Translations under genes and position numbers: made by a program | In this document: positions 20,934 through 32,236 of the stretch, piece by piece | Layout: each line of letters opens with the position of its first letter | Numbering within the stretch: position 1 is the stretch's first letter | Origin: Prostheceraeus crozeri | Taxonomy: Eukaryota > Platyhelminthes > Polycladida > Euryleptidae | NCBI GenBank assembly: GCA_907163375.1 | Contig: CAJQUW010004470.1 | Location: 310,001 to 374,000 of the forward strand | Length of the DNA: 64,000 bases | Direction of reading: 5' to 3' | The notes under the pieces: generated by a model | Databases searched by the model: none | What the model was told of the DNA's origin: nothing | What the model saw: the letters and a program-made list of their open reading frames with translations, nothing else

Positions 20934-22630
20934 ATGTTGAGTCTGACAATAGTTCTGCACCTGATAATAGTTTAAAAATACCATTCTATAAGAACGCTGT
21001 TAAACTTCCTAGCAGTATGTCAGAAGAAAAAGAATTAAATTTGCTCCTTTTTAAAGAAGAAATAAAGAAAGCTGTTAAATCGGAAATGCAGCATGTTGAA
21101 AATAAACAGTCGTACTTTGACATTAACAAAAGTATAAAAAGCAGTAAACATTTTCTGAAAACTAATGATCTTACTGTAGTGCCAACAGATAAAAGCAATC
21201 GACTTTGTGTGACAAAAATTACTGATTTCGTACGTCGAAATAATGATATGTTAAATGACAGCACGACATATAAGCCTCTGAATAAAAGTAAGAAATGCAG
21301 TTTGGAAATGCAAGCTAACAAGATTGTAAATAACATACTAAAAGATAAAGTAAGCGATTCAAATTTGAAACGTATGCTTGTTTCCGGATCACAGCCGTCT
21401 CAATTTTATACTCTTATCAAAGATCACAAAACAAAAGATGAAAATAATCAATATCCTCTACGGCCTATTGCCTCGGTTATCAATAACCCAACCAACAAGA
21501 TTGATTGGTTTTGCGGCAGAATACTAAACCAACTTGCCAGTTTGGTGCCTGCGCACCTTTCGAGTTCTTTAGAATTTATTAAAGAAATAAGCAGGCGAAA
21601 ATTTGATAATTTGTGTAGTGATTCTGTGTTCATTTCCTTAGACGTTGTCAATTTGTATCCCAGCGTTCCTATTGACACTGCTTTGGAGATGATAGAGAAT
21701 TTTTCAAAAAAGCACTGGAACGTTATTAACAACTTCAACATTAGTTTGGACGAATTTATGACCATGCTAAAATTTATTTCATATAATTATGAAATCACTT
21801 TTAATGAGAAAATCTATTTACAAATGAAAGGAGTCCCCATGGGATCGCACTATGCGCCTCCTTTCTCTATAATTTTTTTGAACTACATTGAAGAAAAGGC
21901 CATTTCTAAATTAAAATCAAACATCAATTTTTCTAAAATCATTTACAAAAGATACATTGATGATTGTATCATTGGGCCTATAAAGAGAAACGATAACATC
22001 TTCAATGAGATACTTGAAGTCTTCAACTCTATTAACTACAATATAAAATTCACTCTCGAAGTTCCAAAAAATGGTGTTCTCAACTTTCTTGACTTGAGTA
22101 TTTGGGTTGATAATTGCAAGGCAGTTCACCAAAAATATACAAAAGAGCTAGCCTCTGGTAACACTTTAAAAAAAGACAGTTGGCTTCCTAATTCAGTAAA
22201 AACCAATTTCCTAAATCAAAAATTCAAAGCCCTTGAATTAAGGAACAGCAATCTTCTACCAAATGAGTACCAGTGCAATTCAATAAGTAAGTGCGAAGAT
22301 AATTTATTGCGTAATGGTTACTCTCAACAAGACATAAAAATGGCTCAGAAAAATCAAATAAAAAAGAAATACAAAAAAGACGGAAAATCCAATAAGTGTA
22401 CTCTAAAACTTCCTTTTGTTAGTGATAGTCTTATAAGAAAAATAAACTACAGTATTCGCAAGTACAAATTAGATATCAATTTTGTTAGTACCGGTAATAA
22501 AAAGCTCCGTAATGTGTTCAGTCATAGACCGATCTATAAGCACAATAATTGTGACCTATGTGACAAATTGCCTTCTTATTATGTCTGTGATGTGACTTGT
22601 AATTTATCAATTCACTTGCAAATTTTGTAA
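20934..22630 (+). CDS. Penelope-like reverse transcriptase
   Basis: The first ATG in frame is at 21017, but the frame is open from the insertion scar at 20934 and continues from 17436. Residues (from 21017): YPLRPIASVINNPTNK about 147-162, SLDVVNLYPSVPID about 206-220 (motif A with the catalytic Asp), KGVPMGSHYAPPFS about 268-281 (motif B), IIYKRYIDDCIIGP about 310-323 (motif C, YIDD), and LNFLDLSIWVDN about 347-358. This is the telomerase-related PLE type of reverse transcriptase, which copies element RNA onto a nicked target. The ORF stops at 22630 after a frameshift inside the Cys-rich linker, where the endonuclease should continue. The reverse transcriptase core itself has no missing key residue. 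Confidence 0.85.
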
Positions 22631-22915
22631 TGGCCAATATATCGGAAAAACTGCTCGTCCATTTCATCTAAGATATAACGAAGACAAAAACAGTAAAAAA
22701 CAGTATTAAATATAAAAACAATTCAAGCGCTTTAAGCGATCATAGAAATATTTGTAGCAATGTCAATGGCATTGACGATTTTAATGTAGAAATTTTAAAG
22801 CGTGTGCGTGATTCGGTTGAGGCAAGTTTGGTGGAAGCTCGTTTAATTAATTACCATCAACCTTTGATGAACAGGCGTCACGAGACTGTTGCAACGAGAA
22901 TTAGAGTTTTGTAAA
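22626..22915 (+). pseudogene. PLE GIY-YIG endonuclease, frame-broken
   Basis: Continuing one base out of frame from the reverse transcriptase, KFCNGQYIGKTARPFHLRYN is the CxxC-QYIGKT-R core of the PLE GIY-YIG nuclease. The frame breaks again near 22705, then DDFNVEILKRVRDSVEASLV and ARLINYHQPLMNRR follow in the last ~110 bases, ending at a TAA at 22913-22915. The C-terminus overlaps the right terminal repeat. At least two indels inactivate it. Confidence 0.7.
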
Positions 22916-23060
22916 TCACTCTTTCATTATCTGTGCTAGTTCTGCCACGACTAAGCGTCTGGACGCGAAACGTCGGCACAATTATATTTTATTGAATTTT
23001 ATACAGTCATACATCGGCAGTAATTTTCACTCGGGAGAGGTTTTTCTATTGCTATCATCG
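22903..23060 (+). repeat. PLE terminal repeat, right, with hammerhead-like stem
   Basis: Inverted relative to 16881-17041. It contains GCGTC-TG-GACGC (22955-22966) followed by GAAA (22967-22970) and bracketed by CGAC/GTCG. In active PLE hammerheads CTGATGA precedes such a stem; here the position reads CGACTA, so it is a degenerate version. Confidence 0.6.
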
Positions 23061-23073
23061 GATGTAATGAATG
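23061..23073 (+). repeat. Target-site duplication of PLE, right copy
   Basis: GATGTAATGAATG, identical to 16837-16849. Confidence 0.8.
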
Positions 23074-23363
23074 TCTGATCAAATTTTCAAGTGCCTGTGT
23101 ATTTGTGTAGAATGTCAATGAATTGCAATTTATTCGTACGCCATTCAACGTAGTCTTCGTCTATAATATTTGTTAGGTAAAATCTCCACACATAGCTTTT
23201 AGACAAAAACGCCGAAACACAAAATAATCTCTAAACATATTTTGAACTGTACTGCCTTGTCAAAATGACATGGAGATTGGAATTGGATGGTGTCTCAAAT
23301 GCCCTTACTAGAGAAGTTAAAGAGGGTTACCTGGATTTGTGTCATTTCCTGTGTGCATTAATA

Positions 23364-25017
23364 TAGAGCTGATCATAAAAAAACGGACCACCTAAATTTC
23401 GATGAAATTCTATAGATTCTCATGTCTTCCAATCGCATCGCACAGCAACGTTGCATTCTCGGCTTTAAAATGATGGGTGGCCGATGTGACAAAATATGAC
23501 AAGATGTGACATTTTTTCATCTCAAAATAAAATGTGACATAATGTGTAATTTTCATTTTTGGTGTGACAAAATGTGACAAATTCACGTAACCAGAAAATA
23601 ATTTGACAGAATTTTTTTACGGTAGTTTGACATAGCATAATGAGGTTTAAAGTCACAGAGTAGCATCAACTTCGTCTGAGGAAACAACGACAACTTTATT
23701 CTTTTATTTTGATTTGTACTCGGAATATGTGAGACAGATGTTTCTCCGTGCTCCCATTGGTGACTTACACTTCCGCCAGGTAAATCGTGATGCCACTAGT
23801 TCGCTTGTTTAAAGTTGACTTTGAGCTTGACAGCCCAATTGCAACATTCATTCCACGTGGTCATCCGTTATTCGATTGTCATTTCCAGATCGCAGGAGTC
23901 CTTGCGAAGTTATAGTTCCGATGATGCACGCAATCCAAGGAATAATAGCAATTGTAACAAAACAGTGATATTTCTTTGCTGAAAACACAATTATGAATAC
24001 AAGTGCTCTTGTTTGTACGAACTTATATTGTCTGTAAATTCATTTTGTTGAATTTATTCCGAATGCGTGCTTATTGTATGCCATCAAAATGTACTCAAGA
24101 CATTAAAAATAATCATAATTGCAATAAGACTACAACGTTTGAGAGTAATTTTTCCCTTTAAACAAAAATAAAGGTGTCACAGTCTTACCCATGGTTTGTT
24201 TCGCTGCTGCCACAAATCTCGGGGCAACTGTTAGATATCAGATCAATGGCAATTTCTATGAAACTCCTTAAATGACAAGAAGTAGTAATAATAAATTAAA
24301 GGTTTCTTGATCTTGTCCCATTATAACGCGCTTGACATGCATTCATCGATAGGGCAGCAAAAAAGGCAATTTCGAAACCTGCCAATTTCCTGCACATCAT
24401 CACGTCAAAATTTTTACATATGTTTCCATCAGGATGTTGCGAAATGTGACATTTATGTCAATGGGCATGTGACAAAATGTGACATTAACGCCCATCGATG
24501 TGTGACGAAATGTGTCACAGATCCTAATGTGGCGGCCCACCCCTGAAATATGAAAATCGCTCAATTTACAAACCGCAATTTTTGAAAAAGAAGACATGTG
24601 AGTATGAAAATGAATTAGCCACGGGGAGAACAACGAGCATTTTCTGAGCTCTCTTTTGACTTACTGTTCATCAAAATCGGTGAATTAACGAAAAATTTAT
24701 GATATCGTAAAGTCATTACAAAATCATGACCTTCTTGATTGAAAATGTTATGCTCTCACTTTTTCATGAAGAATGTTCATGTTTGGTATCCTCTGAATCC
24801 TTGCGATGTGAGGAGTACGAATATGTGAATTATATTCATATAAGTTCAATAGTTCTTTTTCAAACTTCTTCATTTTTTTTAATTTCCGCAAAAGTACGCA
24901 AACCATGAAAGGTGAACGAAGGTTCAAAACGGCAATTAGCGAAGGCATGTCTTTGCTCTCTCATAGCAGCTGCCGATTGTTTAACTTTCATTGTTTGCGT
25001 ACTTTTGATCAGCTCTG
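23364..25017. mobile_element. Mariner/Tc1-like non-autonomous element, interrupted
   Basis: TAGAGCTGATCA at 23364 is the inverted match of TGATCAGCTCTG ending at 25017 (one mismatch), and TA flanks both (23362-23363, 25018-25019). The interior has no transposase. A second element (23474-24545) is inserted in it. Near the right end AAAAGTACGCAAACCATGAAAG (shown by its ends AAAAGTACGC and CATGAAAG, 24890-24911) is inverted at 24985-25006. Confidence 0.6.
23474..24545. mobile_element. Non-autonomous element with GTGACAAAATGTGAC motifs at both ends
   Basis: The right end, GGCGGCCCACCCCTG (24531-24545), is the inverse of a hAT-like CAGGGGTGGGCC terminus; the left end is a decayed match (GATGGGTGGCC, 23472-23482). 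TGTGACAAAATGTGACA-type motifs lie at 23485-23510 and 23562-23580 on the left and 24468-24485 on the right, all same strand. There is no transposase inside and I could not define a target duplication. Confidence 0.5.
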
Positions 25018-25294
25018 TATAATTTGCAGTATTCTATCAGCAACTTCGTATATGTATATCACATCTCCAGTTTCAAGTGCATAACACAACAATGCGAGGA
25101 TCAGCTGATGAGACTTCCATTACTATCGGTGTCATCTGTTTTTCGAAGTAGCAGTAGAAATATTGTAATGTACATTTTACTCATAGATTAGTTACACTCA
25201 CTTGGTTCATTGTCTCCGCTTCCCTTTGTCTATTTTCGTGGCACCTGTGTATGATCAATTTTCATTTTTATAATTTCGATTTTACCATAGAAAT

Positions 25295-25450
25295 GTGGGG
25301 GATAACTCAGTTGTATCACTCTGCAGTGTGGAAGTGTAGAAGGTCTAGGGTTCGAGTCTGACCGCCACTCTCATTGGTGGTTGCCATCCCTAGCTTGGAG
25401 AGTTGCCAGTATGTGCCAATGCTTCAGGTGGGGAAGGGATAAGTACAAAA
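25295..25450 (+). repeat. tRNA-derived SINE candidate
   Basis: GGTTCGAGTCT (25350-25360) is close to the tRNA B box (GGTTCGANTCC). About 50 bases upstream TAACTCAGTTG can serve as A box. The head is followed by an unrelated body with TTGCCAGTATGTGCCAATGC. No poly(A) tail or target duplication was clear. Confidence 0.45.
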
Positions 25451-25524
25451 AATTTCTGTTTCTCTTTTGATTAGTAGTCGATGTCTTTTATCTATCAGCT
25501 GCATGTGAAGCATTTCTTTAGCTG

Positions 25525-25975
25525 CCGTAAAACCTGGAATTCAACCGTCACTCTTACGTGGTAGTCTATTACAGGTGGCCTTCTATTAGAGGGTGGCCAA
25601 TTTTATCATAATTCACCCTATATGAAGGCTCAACACTTAGCAAGTTGGTATACTGTATCTTCATGTAGTATATAACACGCAAGAAAACAAGATTACCAAC
25701 AACACAAATCGTGATTAACATCACAGGCACTTAATGATAAATTTAAATCAATTATCAATAATGAAGAAGCCAGGTTTGTTGTCCAAACAGCTGCTGTCCT
25801 CTTACAGCGGAGCATGCAACGAATAAGTGATTGCAAATAACATCCCGACGGACAGGTCTTACACAAATAGACATCCTGGTACTACCGAAATATGTGAAAT
25901 GGCGGTCTGATTGGAGGGAGGCGGTCAATTTTTCAGAAGCCTCGTCTATGTGGTAGTCTATTGCAATTTTACGGT
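25525..25975. mobile_element. MITE with CCGTAAAA termini (copy 1)
   Basis: CCGTAAAACCTG at 25525 and TTTTACGG ending at 25974 are inverted. TGGTAGTCTATT occurs at 25559 and 25951 in the same orientation. A diverged relative with the same termini lies at 60141-60849; internal words such as AAGGCTCAACACTTAG are shared. Confidence 0.5.
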
Positions 25976-26453
25976 AACAGAGACATAAAAATTTTCGAAT
26001 TCTTTGACATGAGATAGAAATATTTGGCAGTTGAAACTGATGTTTGTCATCAACTACAGTGTTTCTCTACGTAAGCCTTGTGCTTTGCATAGTTCCATCT
26101 GATGCATACAGCTCGAAATAAGTATTTGGAAAAGTAATGTCTAAGAAGTAACACGGGTCTTCATTACGCTTCCTTCGTTATTAAAGTCCATATTAGTTTT
26201 AGGCATAAAGTTTCATAAAAGGTAACCTACAGATTTTTGGTGTAAATGTGTTTGGTAGAAATTTCATCACATTTTGGCTTAATGAGTTTATGGTCATTGA
26301 TGGAAATAAATTAGGTATCAAAGTGGTTACTAAACGCAAACGTTGAACAATTCAATGCAGGCCGAATGGTTCAATCTCTGTAGTATGCGCGTATGAAGTG
26401 ATGCACTTATTGTAGCTTATATCAAGAAAATTTAAACAGCAATTATACTTCAG
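25976..26453. other. Intronic non-coding stretch
   Basis: No credible ORF. It ends in TTATACTTCAG, the candidate splice acceptor of exon B. Confidence 0.45.
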
Positions 26454-26532
26454 GAGGCTCAAGATGGTTCGACTTTCGTAGTTGAATTGGACAATCGTTT
26501 ATCAACTGTTTCCTCTCGTCATGTTTGGTTTG
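26454..26532 (+). CDS. Candidate host-gene exon B (C-terminal part of a Tudor-like domain)
   Basis: This 79-base segment is too short to stand out as an ORF but is framed by TTATACTTCAG and GTAAGT (26533-26538). Read in phase 0 it gives 26 codons plus one base, including EAQDGSTFVVELDNRL and SSRHVWF. The pattern of alternating hydrophobics around DGSTFVVELDN is that of the later strands of a Tudor barrel, following directly on exon A. It ends in phase 1, and the single G combines with the AT at the start of exon C to make the Asp codon that begins the PHD exon. The phase chain 1-0, 0-1, 1-0 across three separated exons is hard to get by chance. Confidence 0.5.
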
Positions 26533-29015
26533 GTAAGTATGTCAGTTTCGTGACATTAAGTAATATTTATTTTGTTGTGTACTTATTTGGCAAATTTCAC
26601 ATGATGATGTCGCTGTGTGTCGTGATAGCACTTTAAGACATTTATCTTTCGTATTTTCGTGCATTTGGTAGTAAAAAGTGATGATGCAGATTGCAGACGT
26701 TTCTCCGGATACATAAATCCAAATTTTAACACTTATATTCAGCTTCTTTAGGACGACGCTTTTTGAGGTGAACTCTAATTGTCAATTATAGACTGATTGA
26801 CATTCAGTACAAAATTATGCGTTGTTAGGCCTAAAAATAGTTGGTTGCCCTTGTAACCTGTACAACTCCATTCGATAATCGCGAATAATCGCAGACTAAT
26901 CGAACGTCTTCAAAGCTGCGAAACGCCTTTTATTGAGCTGTTGCCGGGCTTTTCACTTGATCTTACTCTTTTTTTCATTCACTGTTATAATTTACTCACC
27001 CTAAAACCACGGCAAAGAAAGCTAAAATATTTGAATCATCCAGTTTCTAAGTTTACCAGACATAAGATGAAGTCCCTACTAGAAATAGCTATTGGAAGGG
27101 GTCTACATAGGTAAAATCATGACATAAAAGAATTCCATGAAATCAAAAGCCGCCAAAATGCATGTGCTGTTTGATAGATAAATTTCTAGTTATTGCATTG
27201 TCAAGTAAGTGGTCTTACTTCATTTTATGCATTTTCAAACAGTTTTTTCGTGAATTTACTTTATTTCATTTCGGAATTCGTTTTGATAGAGATGTAAAAA
27301 CGGCAAGTCTTTCAATCGAATACCTTTCTTGAGTTAGTCGATCAAAGATTTTCATAGTTTATTTATACGGTTATGTTGGTATTAGGACTGCGGACTTTTT
27401 TTAGACTCTAAAATTTGATGTCTTCAAATGACTAATCCTAACAAATACACATGCCATCTGAGATTCTTCGAGCTGATCTTGAAGATGCATTATGATATAT
27501 GGAATGAATGATATGCACTATGATAACTATGATACTATCTTTGAATGTCTACTCATGACATACAATTCTAACTTTGCTACAGTGTTGTGCAGCAAAGTTG
27601 CCGGACGAAGCAAAAAACTAAATATTGCATAGATTTTTCAAATTTTTATTGTGTCGGAGTTTGATAGCTGATTGCATTTAGTTAATTTTTAATTTATTTT
27701 GTTGAATTGTTTTCCTATTAGATATGAACGAATGATAAAGCATTCCAATGCATTCACTAATCTAGAAAATGAATTAATGTCGACTCCAAAGGCCGAGGAG
27801 CTTAGACTAGTTTGTTCTTACTCAGAAAGACAATTGCCTCCACCATTTCCGCAATCATGCTCACATGTTATTCGCACAGGATAAGTTTCAGATAACTAGA
27901 CATCCATTCAAGGAACACTTGCAGTAGTAACTCTGTGCCTTCGGAAGTAAAAGCTACCGTCGGGTGGTCGGTACCGCTTCCTACCTGCATGTAGGGTTCT
28001 CTACAAGTCATGTATGGCACATGTAATATAAATGTACTGTGCTCACAAGCAAACATGTGTCAATCGATATACTGAGAAGATTCATTGAATGAGATTAATT
28101 ATCTAAGTGTTGTGATTTCATTTTAATTTCATCACTTAACTCATAAATCATGGCAGCAGACTATCGGCGCCATGCACTTTTGTAGTGTTCGCTCTGCGTG
28201 TGGGAGACATTGATTTGAACCGTGGTCGGGTCAAACCTGAGACTTTTGAGACTTGTATGTGCACTCTGCATTCTTACAAACATTTAGTACAAAAGGAGCG
28301 GGATAAATAACGACTCAACCACATGGAAGAAAGGCTCAGCCGATGGGTTTCCAAGTATAAAATATTTGTTTTTTTATCTAGTTTTGTAAGACACACTAGG
28401 CCTTGCCAAACCAACGCCGCAATGAAACTTCAATAGCACATAAAAAGTCGATATAAAGCGATCAACATGATCAAAATGGTCAATGCCGCATCGTCACTCA
28501 GCATTTACACTTCCATGTCTACTTCTGGCAGATCCTGCGTCTCGAGCTTGCCGTCACTGTTATAGCTGTCTTTATCTTTGATTTCTTCCCTTTCGTATTC
28601 GACCACTATTTTTCGCCATGTGCACTATCTGTAGGGCGGATAGAGGTTCACTGATGTGACGTGCCGTCATCATGCGATGTGGGGTCGATCTCTGGGTCGC
28701 GTTCCGTACTATCTTTCATGGAGCAGAATTCTGTGACAGCGGTTGTCGTCTATTCGTTCGACATGACCGAATCATCTTATTGGTCTATAATAGTATCAAT
28801 GACACTTGTCCAGACACCTGAAGTGTGGTTAAATACTTACTTTCCCGTTTTCGTCCTTGTCCACGTTGAACGGGGTCAGACGAAAACGTGGTTAAATCAG
28901 ACAAGAAAAGTGATTCGTAAAATCCGCTCTCGAATTGAAAAATATCATCAAACCCGCCAGTTTTATTCGAGAAAATGTACCTTCTTAACGCGATCCGGAT
29001 GATCGATTTGATACT
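26533..29015. other. Intronic non-coding stretch, no gene seen
   Basis: AT-rich. A weak tRNA-like segment near 28180-28260 could be an old SINE. The 113-codon ORF at 28661-29002 has no recognisable domain and is not called. Confidence 0.45.
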
Positions 29016-30365
29016 TTCTAGGCATGTGATTTCTCGGACTTTCCCGACTTTTTTGGTTCTGAAACCTTCACTCCCGTAATTCGTCCAAAAATGGAATACA
29101 AATTACAGGGTGTTAGGGGTATGAAAATATAGTTACTTGCATTTTGAATTGCATATCTATTTCAAAATGTGTGATTATTTCACTGAAAATGAGTACCGGT
29201 GCCAATATCGTTGTCTATACAAATAGACATTGGTATGATTGATTTTGTTCATTTGAATTGAGTTACGTAAGCATTGAAGCTTGGTAAGACTAGGCTAAGA
29301 CCTTATTTTGGGGTTGAAATTCACTATGCCGGAAAAATATGCTCCGCAACGTTGGCTTTCAATCTATGACGTGACTGTTGATGTCTCTAGACTTTTTGAG
29401 GCATGCATAATCTACTTCACATTTATTTCTTCAAAAGAGGATCAAGTGAGAACTTCTCTCGTGTTGTGGAAATATTGCGACAACGAAATTGCTCGACAGA
29501 AGCCAGATCTCGCATTAGAAAAATCAGAGAACAGTTGCGAAAGAAGAAAATGACAAACAAAGTTAGCACTCGGAAACATAAGATACTGGAATACCTGTTT
29601 CATCAATCTACTGAAACCAGATTGCAGCTGTACCTCATCCAAAGTGTCCTCCCCTTGTTTAAGCAGTATGTCACTGCACTGAAAAATACAGGAACCAATT
29701 TATCACACTCAGCATGATTGGCAAATAAAGTTGGTTCGGCAATTCCTTGCTTGCTTGAAGTGTCTTTCTTCTCTTGATCCTGATGCTAAAGGACATAGTG
29801 TCTCTCAGTCATATATGTTGAAAATTCCGACCATAGCGCCAACTGTTCTTCAAATTCACGAGCACGATCAATTCGATTTGGAAGAATGTCAATTCCACAT
29901 ATCTAAATTTCCTCCTGCTGAGCATCAGAGAATTGACACATGGTGGGTACAAGTGCTTCAACAGCATCCTCTTCTACCCAAGTGGCTCTGTCCCTTCTTT
30001 CGTGTTTTCATGGGCCACTGGTAGAGTCGGTCTTCAGCATGAATAATGACATTGTTGATCTCCAATCATCTCTTATGAATGTCACCACTTTGAATGCAAT
30101 TCAGTGTGTCAAAAACTTGTCAAATCTTTTGACGAGACGACGATCGACTTTTTCGACGAAGTGACATTCATTATGATCCAGTCTGTCCAAAAATGTCAGA
30201 CAACATGAGGTCTTCATCTAAAAGGTATTGAGGGCAACTGCATGAGAAAGACTCTGAGTTAACTGCCAAGAAAAATAAACTTCCTTGCATAGCTGTTTCT
30301 GAGCCTAAAAGCAAATTAAAAAAAGTCGCTTTGCAATCAGCACAGAAGGCACTGAAACACACATG
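29016..30365 (+). mobile_element. hAT-like element fragment, copy 1
   Basis: Homologous to 63110-63984 over the shared part from 29016 to about 29875, with shared non-coding leader (for example CCAAAAATGGAATACAAATT). It carries the degenerate transposase described separately. It differs from copy 2 by a 14-bp insertion (GACAACGAAATTGC, about 29478-29491). Confidence 0.7.
29326..30365 (+). pseudogene. hAT-like transposase C-terminal half, frame-broken (copy 1)
   Basis: Starts at an ATG at 29326 with MPEKYAPQRWLSIYDV, equivalent to the (S)TRWLSL region of hAT-like transposases. The 14-bp insertion relative to copy 2 shifts the frame, which continues as RSRIRKIREQLRKKKMTNK. Further on, ACLKCLSSLDPDAKGHS, RIDTWWVQVLQQHPLLPKW and then, one base shifted, CFHGPLVESVFSMNNDIVDL. 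The last motif is the hAT dimerisation region in a family I recognise from animal genomes (CFHGP.VES.FS.MNDI). A Lys-rich tail (KSKLKKVALQSAQKALKHT) closes it. The catalytic N-terminal half is absent, so it cannot be an active transposase. Confidence 0.65.
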
Positions 30366-30763
30366 AAACACTAGCGCAATCTCGTCAAATTAGCAGAGAA
30401 AAGAAGAACCAAGAAATGATGAATATTCTTGGATTAAACTATTGTTTGTTTTCATTTTAATGCGTGGCATCGGTACAAAGACCCGTGCATCAGTTTAAGT
30501 AGTAGGGAAAATATGTTTTCTAATCTCCGACTTTTTTTCTATTCGTCAGTCACACACATAAATTGTTTTGAAAAGGTTGATGCATGCCTCTTTTATGCGT
30601 GATTTACTTGCGAATTAACCTCACATTTCTTATTTTTTTTGGACTACTTCGTACATAAGCCAAGCGATAGTCAGTTAGGGGCTCAGTTCATGAGCTCAGT
30701 AATTCTAATTACTCATTCTATTCATTTCATATATGATTACTGGTCATCGCTTGACAAGTTCGG
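30366..30763. other. Non-coding stretch, no gene seen
   Basis: AT-rich DNA between the hAT-like fragment and LINE C. Confidence 0.5.
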
Positions 30764-32236
30764 AGAGTCCACAGCAATATCCCTTGACATATCAAAGGCA
30801 TCCGATCGATTCTAGCATCCGTCTCTTCTCAATAAGCTTCTATCTCACGGAATCCATGCGGAAGTCGTGAGATGGGTGGGGGATTTCCTGGCTAACCGTT
30901 CTATTGCAGTTCGTGTCGATGTATTCCTTTCTGATTACAATCAATGCCGGTGTCCCTCGGAGGTTGTATTTTTTCACCTCTTTTCTTGTGTTCATGAATG
31001 ACTTTCTACATCTAACGAGCCATCCAATCCACTCATTCGCTGATGACTTCATTCTTCATGTATCCCTTTCCTACCCCAATCAGAGGGCTTGCAGTCAGCG
31101 TCTAGACCATGATAGAGTGACATTGAACTCATCTATTGAATCTGACTTACAGAGAAATCTGTCTTGGGATCGCTCCAACCGAATCATATTTAAAGAAATC
31201 AAAAGTCAGACAATACGTTTTCTCATAAGCGTGTCCAAGACAGTTCCACCATCACTATCAAGGGTCATCCCCTTTCAGTGCAGAACAGAATTCTTTGCTT
31301 GGTGTGTCACTGTCTAACTCTTGAAGTTGGTCAGTCCACATGCGCCAAGTTGCGTGACGAGCTTCCCAGTGCCTTGGAGTATCGTTTCGAGCCCGTGACT
31401 ACTTCAGCCATCCGTGGTTGTTTGTACTTTATGAAGCTCAGGTTCGTCCAGTGATGGAGTTTTGCTCACACGTTCGGTCATCAGGTCCTCAGAGTAGTTC
31501 AGATATGCTTGTTCGCATTCGGCGTAAAGCAGTTCGTCTGATAGATGATGCCAGTGTTGCTTCAAATTTGGCATCACTCGGACACCGTAGAGCAGTCTCC
31601 TGTCTTTCTCTTCTACCGCTCTTATCACGATTTTTTGTTCTGATGAACTTGCTTTTGTTACTCCACGTCCTCGTTCTTTTACCAGTTGCATAAGAGGAAA
31701 TTACTACGCAAATTCATATCTTGTCACTTCCTCGTCGCACAGAGCATTTTAAGAGATCCTTCCTTCGTAGGATAGCAAAGTTGTGGAATAGGCTTCCTTT
31801 GGAGGTATTCCCAACATCTGCCAGTGTTGAAGTATTCAAGAGAGCCGTCAATAAGCTTCCACTAAGTTCTAGGGAGAGTTATAATTTCAAGGATCTTTTG
31901 TCTCATGCATTTTTAGCTTGCTACCTTGGTTTCAACATTGTTTTATCGTCATTTCCACTTTTATCCCCTTGAGTCATGCAGTTATTGGTTCTTCCTCAAT
32001 AGTTCTGCATTTACATCCTCTAATTTGTCTATTCACTTTTTACCACCTTATTTTAATTTTCAATACTTAGTTATACAGTTATGGGTAATGTATCTTTTCA
32101 GTTCACTGTCACACAGTGTCTTAGCTATTTAGTTATATTGCGTTATCACACCCACTTTTCTGTCCTCCATTTTCTGCTTCTTTGCCTTTAATCTTCTGCT
32201 GAGGGACATCGCCCTCAAGCTTTGATTAAAAAAATT
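30764..32236 (+). pseudogene. LINE C: 5'-truncated reverse transcriptase and 3' end
   Basis: Pieces in several frames: ISLDISKASDRF (motif A region, 30778-), LLSHGIHAEVVRWVGDFLAN, then PIHSFADDFILHVSLS with the FADD box (about 31026-31065), then VRPVMEFCSHVRSSGPQSS and RRKAVRLIDD (31448-31545), then RRTEHFKRSFLRRIAKLWN and LPLEVFP (31727-31810). This order is the reverse transcriptase, thumb and C-terminal domain of a CR1/Jockey-group LINE. The usual GVPQG motif is destroyed. The 3' UTR ends with GAGGGACATCGCCCTCAAGC and TTTGATTAAAAAAA (about 32199-32232), a common 3' end in this group. Many stops show it is old. Confidence 0.75.

Larger units (their letters stand above)
16850..23060 (+). mobile_element. 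Penelope-like element with inverted terminal repeats, interrupted by a hAT-like element
   Basis: Bounded by the 13-bp duplication (16837-16849, 23061-23073). Within it, inverted repeats of about 160 bp (16881-17041 and 22903-23060) face each other. Between them are an N-terminal coding part (17142-17436), the hAT-like insertion (17437-20928), the reverse transcriptase (20934-22630) and a broken GIY-YIG endonuclease (to 22915). Without the insertion the element is about 2.7 kb, a normal PLE length. Confidence 0.85.

Noticed and set aside
24307-24948. Several overlapping 60-80 codon ORFs on both strands
   Set aside because: They lie across the junction of two non-autonomous elements and have low-complexity translations caused by GTGACAAAATG repeats.
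28180-28300. Possible tRNA-derived SINE
   Set aside because: The B-box-like GGTCGGGTCAAACC is too far from consensus and no A box at the right distance was convincing.
28661-29002. 113-codon plus-strand ORF
   Set aside because: No recognisable motif; Ser/Val-rich translation looks random and there are no splice signals that extend it.
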